Shown here one piece after another: positions 54,641 through 64,000 of a stretch of 64,000 bases of DNA. The notes below the pieces were generated by a model. It saw nothing but the letters and a program-made list of their open reading frames with translations, had not been told where the DNA came from and made no database searches. Source of the stretch: Isoetes taiwanensis. Its lineage: Eukaryota; Streptophyta; Lycopodiopsida; Isoetales; Isoetaceae. Numbering within the stretch: the stretch's first letter is position 1; each line of letters begins with the position of its first letter. The translations under genes and the position numbers were made by a program. Location of the stretch: contig JAJEKV010000084.1 of assembly GCA_021234155.1 (NCBI GenBank), positions 436,001 through 500,000 on the forward strand, given 5' to 3'.

Positions 54641-57600
54641 ACAAGGCCGGGGGGCGCCCAGCGGTTTGACAAGTTCTCCCGGACCGATCGGAATCTTTTG
54701 GGCCTTCCCCGAAGAGGGGCCCATGAGCGGAGGATCAGCGGTCGGATAGGGGAACCGGCTCGGGAGGGGTGGTCATTAGCGTGCAGCCCGGGGGCGGCTG
54801 CCGGGGAAGGGCTGCCTCGGGAACTTTTGGATCCCGCCTCCTGGGGTCCGGACTCTCCCCTCTTGTGAGGGATCCCTGCAAGGTCCTGGCCTCGTTTGAC
54901 TTGGGGAAGGGTGCCAGCTCGGTTGCCCTGCAACGGGCTCCCCGACCGTTCTAATGCTAACCCTTTGACCTAGACCTTCTCCGAAAATTCCGAAAATTGG
55001 GCCGTGTGCTGGAGATGAATTAGGGATCCAGCCGGCAAAAAATCGGAATTTATTTTCGTGCAATGCATTAATTGCGAATTCTGAATGTCTTGCCACTGCA
55101 AAAGCGCCCCCCGACTTCTACTTGCCACATCGGGAGGAGGACAGGCCCAAACTCCGCTCCGTCAGTTCCCCTTGCTCCGTATTCTCGGCTGCTGCTTCTC
55201 GGCCAGGTCCCAAGTGCAACAGACCAGGACTCGGCCCCCAAAACGCAAACCCTTCTAGAGCCTGGCAACCCACAGGGTTTACGTTTCGGAGGCCCTCTCC
55301 TTGTCAGATTCGGCCGGGACCTTGCGCCGTGTCTTGAAGTGGAGTTGGGGTGTTGACGCCAGAGCGCGGACCCTAAAATCCCTCCGGAAGCTGCTTGCCC
55401 CAAATTTCCTCTCCCCAAGGCCCTGGGGACGGACGGGCGACCTCCCCTCTCCGGAATCGCGATCTGGCTCTGCCAATGGACTCAGAACGTCGACATTGCC
55501 CTGGGGACCAAGTTCCGTGGCCAGAAGACCATCCGACTCAAGAAGCGCCAAAAGTAGCTCACTTCCATCACACTCCTAGTCAATTGGCCTAGGATGTGGA
55601 TCTCGGGATCTTTGTCGTGGAGGCGTGAGTGTTTCTTTCTTTTTGCAAAACCGGCCGTGTAACTTGCTCCCTAGGGTAATTTCGCCATTCGGACGATTTG
55701 GCGGGGTCGATTTGCCATTCGAGACCTCCCGGTGCCGACGACAAAACAGTCTGCGGTTTCTACAAAGGACATCGGGGCGCCCAGCGGTTTGACAAGTTCT
55801 CCCGGACCCGATCTGGAATCTTTTGGGCCTTCGAAGGGGGCCCATGAGCGGAGGATCCAGCGGTCGGATAGGGGAACCGGGCTCGGGAGGGTGGTCATTA
55901 GCGTGCAGCCCGGGGGCTGCCGGGAAAGGGCTGCCTCGGGAACTTTTGGATCCCGCCTCACGGGGTCCTGGACTCTCCCCTCTTGTGAGGGATCCTGCGC
56001 AAGGTCTGGCCTCGTTTGACTTGGGGAAGGGTGCCAGGCTCGGTTGCCACAGCTTGGGCTCCCCGACCGTTCTAATGCTAACCCTTTGACCTAGACCTTC
56101 TCCGAAAATTCCGAAAAAATTGGGCCGTGTCTTTGGAGATGAATTAGGGATCCAGTAGGCAAAAATCGAATTTATTTTTTAGGTGCAATGCATTAATTGC
56201 GAATTCTGAATGTCTTGCCACTTTACAAAAGCCCCCCCGACTTCTACTTGCCACATCGGGAGGAGGACAGGCCCAAACTCCGCTCCATCGTTCCCCTTGC
56301 TCCAGTATTCTCGGCTCTTTGCTTCTCGGCCAGTCCCAAGTGCAGCGGACCGGGACTCGGCCCCAAAGCATAAACCCTTCTAGAGCACAGCAACCCACGG
56401 GGTTTACGTTTGAGGCCCTCTCCTTGTCGGTCGGCGGGACCTTGCGCCGTGTCTTGAAGTGGAGTTGGGGTGTTGGCCTTGAGGCCTTGGACCCTAAAAT
56501 CCCTCCTCGCCCTTGCCCCAAATTTCCTCTCCCCAAGGCCACAGGGGCCGGGGCCAGGCGACCTCCCTCTCCCGGAATCGCGATCTGGCTCGCCAATGGA
56601 CTCGAACGTCGACATTGCCACAGGGACCAAGTTCCGTGGCGGGAAGACCACCCGAACTCCAAAGCGCCAAAGTAGCTCACTTCCATCACACTCGTAGTCA
56701 ATTGGCCTAGGATGTGGATCTGCGGGATCTTGTCGTGGGGCGTGAGTGTTTCTTTCTTTTTACAAAACCGGCCCGTGTAACTTGCTCCCTAGGGTAATTT
56801 ACCGCCATTCCGGACGATTTGGCGGGGTCGATTTGCCATTCGGAGCCTCCCGGTGCGAGCGACAAAACAGTCGGTTTCTACAAAGGCCGCATCGGGGGCG
56901 CCCGCGGGTTTGACAAGTTCTCCGGACCGATCTGGAATCTTTTGGGCCTTCCCGAAGAGGGCCCATGAGCGGAGGATCCAGCGGTCGGATAGGGGAACCG
57001 GGCTCCGGGAGGGTGGTCATTAGCGTCTGCGGCCCGGGGGGCTGCCGGGGAAGGGCTGCCTCGGGAACTTTTGGATCCCGCCTCACGGGGTCCGACTCTC
57101 CCCTCTTGTGAGGGATCCCCGCAAGGTCCTGGCCTCGTTTGACTTGGGGAAGGGTGCCAGCTTCGGTTGCCACTGCAGCGGGCTCCCCGGCCGTTCTAAT
57201 GCTAACCCTTTGACCTAGACCTTCTCCGAAAATTCCGAAAATTGGGCCGTGTCTTTGGAGATGAATTAGGGATCCAACCGGCAAAAATCGGAATTTATTT
57301 TAGTGCAATGCATTAATTGCGAATTCTGAATGTCTTGCCAGCACAAAAGCGCCCCCGACTTCTACTTGCCACATCGGGAGGAGGACAGGCCCAAACTCCG
57401 CTCCGTCCGGTTCCCCTTGCTCCGTATTCTAGGCTCTTTGCTTCTCGGCCAGTCCCAAGTGCAGCAGACCGGGACTCGGCCCCCCAAACATAAACCCTTC
57501 TAGAGCACGGCAACCCACGGGGTTTACGTTTGAGCCCTCTCCTTGTCGGTCGGCGGGACCTTGCTTGGCGTGTCTTGAAGTGGAGTTGGGGTGTTGGCCT

Positions 57601-60600
57601 TGAGGCCTTGGACCCTAAAATCCCTCCGGAAGCTGCTTGCCCCAAATTTCCTCTCCCCAAGGCCACAGGGGCGGGGCCAGGCGACCTCCCTCTCGGGAAT
57701 CGCGATCTGGCTCTGCCAATGGACTCAGAACGTCGACATTGCCCTGGGGACCAAGTTCCGTGGCCAGAAGACCACCCGAACTCCAAGAAGCGCCAAAGTA
57801 GCTCACTTCCATCACACTCGTAGTCAATTGGCCTAGGATGTGGATCACGGGATCTTTGTCGTGGAGGGCGTGAGTGTTTCTTTCTTTTGCAAAACCGTAG
57901 TGTAACTTGCTCCCTAGGGTAATTTACGCCATTCGGACGATTTGGCGGGTCGATTTGCCATTCGGAGCCTCCCGGTGCCCGAGCGACAAAAGCAGTCACC
58001 GGTTTCTACAAGGCCCCACATCGGGGCCTTGGGTTTGACAAGTTCTCCCGGGACCGATCTGGAATCTTTTGGGCCTTCCCCGAAGGGGGCCCATGAGCGG
58101 AGGATCCAGCGGTCCGGATAGGGGAACCGGGCTCGGGGAGGTGGTCATTAGCGTGCAGCCGGGGGCGCCGGGGAAGGGCTGCCTCGGGAACTTTTTTGGA
58201 TCCCGCCTCCTGGGGTCCGGACTCTCCCCTCTTGTGAGGGATCCCTGCAAGGTCCTGGCCTCGTTTGACTTGGGGAAGGGTGCCAGCTCGGTTGCCCTGC
58301 AACGGGCTCCCCCGACCGTTCTAATGCTAACCCTTTGACCTAGACCTTCTCCGAAAATTCCGAAAATTGGGCCGTGTGCTGGAGATGAATTAGGGATCCA
58401 GCCGGCAAAAAATCGGAATTTATTTTCGTGCAATGCATTAATTGCGAATTTACGAATGTCTTGCCACTGCAAAAGCGCCCCCCGACTTCTACTTGCCACA
58501 TCGGGAGGAGGACAGGCCCAAACTCCGCTCCGTCAGTTCCCCTTGCTCCGTATTCTAGGCTGCTGCTTCTCGGCCAGGTCCCAAGTGCAACGGACCAGGA
58601 CTCGGCCCCCAAAACGCAAACCCTTCTAGAGCCTGGCAACCCACAGGGTTTACGTTTCGGAGGCCCTCTCCTTGTCAGATTCGGCCGGGACCTTGCGCCG
58701 TGTCTTGAAGTGGAGTTGGGGTGTTGACGCCAGAGCGCGGACCCTAAAATCCCTCCAGAAGCTGCTTGCCCCGAATTTCCTCTCCCCAAGGCCCTGGGGA
58801 CGGACGGGCGACCTCCCCTCTCCGGAATCGCGATCTGGCTCTGCCAATGGACTCAGAACGTCGACATTGCCCTGGGGACCAAGTTCCGTGGCCAGAAGAC
58901 CACCCGAACTCCAAGAAGCGCCAAAGTAGCTCACTTCCATCACACTCGTAGTCAATTGGCCTAGGATGTGGATGCGGGATACTGTCGTGGAGGGCGTGAG
59001 TGTTTCTTTCTTTTGCAAAACCGACCGTGTAACTTGCTCCCTAGGGTAATTTCGCCATTCCGGACGATTTGGCAGGGTCGATTTGCCATTCCGGAGCCTC
59101 CCCGGTGCCCGAACGACAAAACAGTCTTGGTTTCTACAAAGTAGACATCGGGGCGCCCAGCGGTTTGACAAGTTCTCCCGACCCGATCTGGAATCTTTTG
59201 GGCCTTCGAAGGGGCCCCATGAGCGGAGGATCAACGGTCGGATAGGGGAACCGGGCTCCGGGAGGGTGGTCATTAGCGTGCAGCCCCGGGGGGAGCGCTG
59301 CCAGGAAGGGCTGCCTCGGGAACTTTTTTGGATCCCGCCTCCTGGGGTCCGGACTCTCCCCTCTTGTGAGGGATCCCTGCAAGGTCCTGGCCTCGTTTGA
59401 CTTGGGGAAGGGTGCCAGCTCGGTTGCCCTGCGGGCTCCCCGACCGTTCTAATGCTAACCCTTTGACCTAGACCTTCTCCGAAAATTCCGAAAATTGGGC
59501 CGTGTGCTGGAGATGAATTAGGGATCCAGCCGGCAAAAAATCGGAATTTATTTTCGTGCAATGCATTAATTGCGAATTTACGAATGTCTTGCCACTGCAA
59601 AAGCGCCCCCCGACTTCTACTTGCCACATCGGGAGGAGGACAGGCCCAAACTCCGCTCCGTCGGGTTCCCCTTGCTCCGTATTCTCGGCTGCTTGCTTCT
59701 CGCCAGTCCCAAGTGCAGCAGACCCGGGACTCGGCCCCAAAGCATAAACCCTTCTAGAGCACGGCAACCCACGGGGTTTACGTTTGGAGGCCCTCTCCTT
59801 GTCGGTTCGGCCGGGACCTTGCTAGCCGCGTGTCTTGAAGTGGAGTTGGGGTGTTGGCCGCCTGAGCGGACCCTAAAATCCCTCCTAAGCTGCTTGCCCC
59901 AAATTTCCTCTCCCAAGGCCACGGGGGCCGGGGCTGAGGCGACCTCCCCTCCTCCAATCGCGATCTGGCTCTGCCAATGGACTCAGAACGTCGACATTGC
60001 CCTGGGGACCAAGTTCCGTGGCCAGAAGACCACCCGAACTCCAAGAAGCGCCAAAGTAGCTCACTTCCATCACACTCCTAGTCAATTGGCCTAGGATGTG
60101 GATGCGGGATATTGTCGTGGAGGCGTGAGTGTTTCTTTCTTTTGCAAAACCGGCCGTGTAACTTGCTCCCTAGGGTAATTTCGCCATTCCGGACGATTTG
60201 GCGGTCGATTTGCCATTCCGGAGCCTCCGGGTGCGAACGACAAAACAATCTTGTTTCTACAAGGCCGACATCGGGGCCCAGCGGTTTGACAAGTTCTCTC
60301 CGGACCCCATCTGGAATCTTTTGGGCCTTCCCCGAAGAGGGGCCCATGAGCGGAGGATCAGCGATCGGATAGGGGAACCGGGCTCGGGAGGGTGGTCATT
60401 AGCGTGCAGCCCCGGGGGCTGCCAGAAGGGCTGCCTCGGGAACTTTTTGGATCCGCCTCACGGGGTCCTGGACTCTCCCCTCTTGTGAGGGATCCCTGCA
60501 AGGTCCTGGCCTCGTTTGACTTGGGGAAGGGTGCCAGCTCGGTTGCCATGCAACGGGCTCCCCCGACCGTTCTAATGCTAACCCTTTGACCTAGACCTTC

Positions 60601-63600
60601 TCCGAAAATTCCGAAAATTGGGCCGTAATTTGGAGATGAATTAGGGATCCAAAATCGCAAAAAAATCGAATTTATTTTCGTGCAATGCATTAATTGCGAA
60701 TTCTGAATGTCTTGCCCAGCACAAAAGCCCCCGACTTCTACTTGCCACATCGGGGAGGAGGACAGGCCCAAACTCCGCTCCGCCGGGCCCCTTGCTCCAT
60801 ATTCTCGGCTCCGCTTCTCGGCCAGTCCCAAGTGCAACAGACCGGGACTCGGCCCCAAAACACAAACCCTTCTAGAGCACGGCAACCCCACGGGGGTTTA
60901 CGTTTGAGGCCCTCTCCTTGTCGGTCGGCGGGACCTTGCGCCCGTGTCTTGAAGTGGAGTTGGGGTGTTGAGCTTGAGCACGGACCCTAAAATCCCTCCG
61001 GAAGCTGCTTGCCCCAAATTTCCTCTCCCCAAGGCCACAGGGGGCCGGGCGGAGGCGACCTCCCCTCTCCGAATCGCGATCTGGCTCGCCAATGGACTCG
61101 AGCGTCGACATTGCCACAGGGGACCAAGTTAAAGTGGCGAGAAGACCACCCGAACTCCAAGCGCCAAAGTAGCTCACTTCCATCACACTCCTAGTCAATT
61201 GGCCTAGGATGTGGATGCGGGATCTTGTCGTGGAGGGTGAGTGTTTCTTTCTTTTACAAAACCGGCCGGTGTAACTTGCTCCCTAGGGTAATTTCATCCA
61301 TTCCTGACGATTTGGCGGGTCGATTTGCCATTCGAGCCTCCCGGTGCCCGAACGACAAAAGCAGTCACGGTTTCTACAAGGCCGACATCGGGGCGCCAGC
61401 GGTTTGACAAGTTCTCCCGGACCGATCTGGAATCTTTTGGGCCTTCCCAAGAGGGGCCCATGAGCGGAGGATCCAACGGTCGGGATAGGGGAACCTGCTC
61501 CGGGAGGGTGGTCATTAGCGTGCAGCCCCGGGGGGCTTGCCGGGGAAGGGCTGCCTCGGGAACTTTTGGATCCCTCACGGGGTCCGGACTCTCCCCTCTT
61601 GTGAGGGATCCCCGCAAGGTCCGGCCTCGTTTGACTTGGGGAAGGGTGCCAGCTTCGGTTGCCACCTAAGCGGGCTCCCCGACCGTTCTAATGCTAACCC
61701 TTTGACCTAGACCTTCTCCGAAAATTCCGAAAATTGGGCGTGTCTTTGAGATGAATTAGGGATCCAAATAGGCAAAAATCGGAATTTATTTTAGGTGCAA
61801 TGCATTAATTATGAATTTCTGAATGTCTTGCCATCTTTACAAAAGCCCCCCGACTTCTACTTGCCACATCGGGAGGAGGACAGGCCCAAACTCCGCTCCG
61901 TCGGTTCCCCTTGCTCCGTATTCTCGGCTGCTTTGCTTCGGCCGTCCCAAGTGCAGCGGACCAGGACTTCGGCCCCCAAAGCGCCAAACCCTTCTAGAGC
62001 ACGGCAACCCACGGGGTTTACGTTTGAGGCCCTCTCCTTGTCGATTCAGCGGGACCTTTAGCGCCGTGTCTTGAAGTGGAGTTGGGGTGTTGGCCGCCGG
62101 GCCTGGACCCTAAAATCCCTCCCCAGCTGCTTGCCCCAAATTTCCTCTCCCCAAGGCCACAGGGGGCGGGCCAGGCGACCTCCCCTCTCCTGGAATCGCG
62201 ATCTGGCTCTGCCAATGGACTCAGAACGTCGACATTGCCCTGGGGACCAAGTTCCGTGGCCAGAAGACCACCCGAACTCCAAGAAGCGCCAAAGTAGCTC
62301 ACTTCCATCACACTCCTAGTCAATTGGCCTAGGATGTGGATGCGGGATACTGTCGTGGAGGGCGTGAGTGTTTCTTTCTTTTGCAAAACCGACCGTGTAA
62401 CTTGCTCCCTAGGGTAATTTCGCCATTCCGGACGATTTGGCGGGTCGATTTGCCATTCGAACCTCCCGGTGCCCGACGACAAAACAAGTCGCGGTTTCTA
62501 CAAGGCCGACATCGGGGCGGGCCAGCGGTTTGACAAGTTCTCCGGACCCGATCTGGAATCTTTTGGGCCTTCCCCGAAGAGGGGCCCATGAGCGGAGGAT
62601 CCAACGACCGGATAGGGGAACCGGGCTCCGGAGGGTGGTCATTAGCGCGTGCGGCCCAGGGGCGCTGCCAGAAGGGCTGCCTCGGGAACTTTTTGGATCC
62701 CGCCTCCACGGGGTCCTGGACTCTCCCCTCTTGTGAGGGATCCTGCAAGGTCCTGGCCTCGTTTGACTTGGGGAAGGGTGCCAGCTTTCGGTTGCCACAC
62801 GCAGCGGGCTCCCCGACCGCTCTAATGCTAACCCTTTGACCTAGACCTTCTCCGAAAATTCCGAAAATTGGGCCGTGTCTTTGAGATGAATTAGGGATCA
62901 GCCCGGCAAAAATCGGAATTTATTTTAGGTGCAATGCATTAATTGCGAATTCTGAATGTCTTGCCATTTGCAAAAAAGCCCCGACTTCTACTTGCCACAT
63001 CGGGAGGAGGACAGGCCCAAACTCCGCTCCGTCCAGTTCCCCTTGCTCCGTATTCTCCGACTTTGCTCGGCCATGTCCCAAGTGCAACAGAACCGGGGAC
63101 TCGGCCCCCAAAACACAAACCCTTCTAGAGCACGGCAACCCACGGGGTTTACGTTTGAGGCCCTCTCCTTGTCGATTCGGCCGGGACCTTGCGCCCGTGT
63201 CTTGAAGTGGAGTTGGGGTGTTGAGCGAGCCCTTGGACCCTAAAATCCCTCCGGAAGCTTGCCCCAAATTTCCTCTCCCCAAGGCCACGGGGCCGGACGA
63301 GGCGACCTCCCCTCTCCGGAATCGCGATGCGGCTCTGCCAATGGACTCGAGCGTCGACATTGCCACGGGGACCAAGTTCCGTGGCGAGAAGACCACCCGA
63401 ACTCCAAGAAGCCCAAAGTAGCTCACTTCCATCACACTCCTAGTCAATTGGCCTAGGATGTGGATCGCGGGATCTTGTCGTGGAGGCGTGAGTGTTTCTT
63501 TCTTTTGCAAAACCGGCCAGGTGTAACTTGCTCCCTAGGGTAATTTCATCATTCGGACGATTTGGCGGGTCGATTTGCCATTCAGAGCCTCCCGGTGCCC

Positions 63601-64000
63601 GAGCGACAAAAGCAGTCACGGTTTCTACAAGGCCGACATCGGGGGCGCCCAGCGGTTTGACAAGTTCTCCCAGGACCGATCTGGAATCTTTTGGGCCTTC
63701 CCAAGGGGGCCCATGAGCGGAGGATCAGCGGTGGGATAGGGGAAGGGCTCGGGAGGGTGGTCATTAGCGCGTGCAGCCCAGGGGCGCCGGCCAGAAGGGT
63801 CTGCCTCGGGGAACTTTTGGATCCCGCCTCACGGGGTCCGGACTCTCCCCTCTTGTGAGGGATCCCCGCAAGGTCCTGGCCTCGTTTGACTTGGGGAAGG
63901 GTGCCAGCTTCGGTTGCCACACAACGGGCTCCCAAGACCGTTCTAATGCTAACCCTTTGACCTAGACCTTCTCCCCCAAAATTCGAAAATTGGGCCGTGT

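Larger units (their letters stand above)
47003..64000. repeat. GC-rich satellite array, about 1.13-kb monomer, 15 copies, continues past the window
   Basis: The landmark GAGATGAATTAGGGA occurs at 47012, 48147, 49272, 50402, 51522, 52708, 53833, 55012, 56136, 57258, 58382, 59510, 60633, 61748 and 62883, and a sixteenth monomer begins at about 63990. Spacing is 1115-1135 bp except two of 1186 and 1179 bp. Other fixed landmarks are TTGGCCTAGGATGTGGAT, TTGACAAGTTCTC and GACTTGGGGAAGGGTGCCAG. Monomers share long identical blocks, broken by small indels at GC-rich spots. There is no promoter, RNA gene or protein domain that I recognise. The array is markedly richer in GC than the preceding 47 kb. 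Large monomers are unusual for plant satellites; a centromeric, subtelomeric or intercalary role cannot be told from here. Confidence 0.97.

Noticed and set aside
47000-64000. Many long open frames in the satellite, up to 325 codons on the minus strand (58650-59627)
   Set aside because: They follow from GC-rich sequence with few stop triplets, break differently in each monomer through small indels, occur on both strands in several frames, and show no recognisable domain.
47000-64000. Ribosomal DNA intergenic spacer or 5S array as an explanation for the tandem repeat
   Set aside because: I see no rRNA gene sequence, no 5S internal promoter and no RNA polymerase I promoter-like element in the monomer.

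Overview
The window is nuclear DNA of a land plant with a large, repeat-rich genome. Supporting signs are a germin-like protein gene, a pentatricopeptide-repeat (PPR) fragment of the plant PLS type, an orphan exon of a plant NRAMP1/6-type metal transporter, plant L1-like LINEs with RVT zinc-finger tails, and a Ty1/copia element primed by initiator tRNA-Met. The style of the PPR and LINE sequences would suit a fern or gymnosperm, but nothing here fixes the lineage. The only intact ordinary gene I can support is the germin-like gene at 29157-29825. Nearly everything else is transposable elements, their debris, gene fragments and tandem repeats.

Layout. 1-1.3 kb: three families of short tandem repeats. 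1.35-6.14 kb: two L1-type LINE remnants in opposite orientation, abutting at a poly(A) tract; the minus-strand one is split by a 2,200-bp TIR element (3155-5354) that carries an array of perfect palindromes. 6.3-7.8 kb: copia and LINE scraps and a 336-bp hAT-type MITE with an exact 8-bp target duplication. 9.9-10.9 kb: broken PPR fragment bordered by a 45-bp direct repeat. 12.1-13.5 kb: an unidentified coding fragment, a hairpin and a 521-bp TIR element. 14.4-25.1 kb: a candidate 10.7-kb hAT-like element with a decayed BED/DUF659/hAT transposase, two arrays of a GCGTCTGCGAAA-like motif near its ends, and an internal 1.9-kb array of long hairpins built from a duplicated composite unit. 26.5-28.1 kb: orphan exons on the minus strand, including an NRAMP exon. 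29.0-29.8 kb: germin-like gene. 30.48-35.09 kb: complete but disabled copia element with 221-bp LTRs, primer-binding site, polypurine tract and 5-bp target duplication. 37.4-42.6 kb: a different LINE, apparently split by about 2.5 kb of repeat-rich sequence containing a 91-bp perfect palindrome. 44.1-46.9 kb: a diverged relative of the satellite and short-motif arrays. 47.0-64.0 kb: a GC-rich satellite of about 1.13 kb, 15 monomers, running off the right end.

The genes do not form a pathway. The window is best read as nested insertions beside a satellite block, with one probably functional gene embedded. The most unusual structures are the hairpin array at 18.19-20.12 kb, the palindrome-bearing TIR element at 3.2-5.4 kb, and the satellite with its distant single-copy relative at 44.2 kb.
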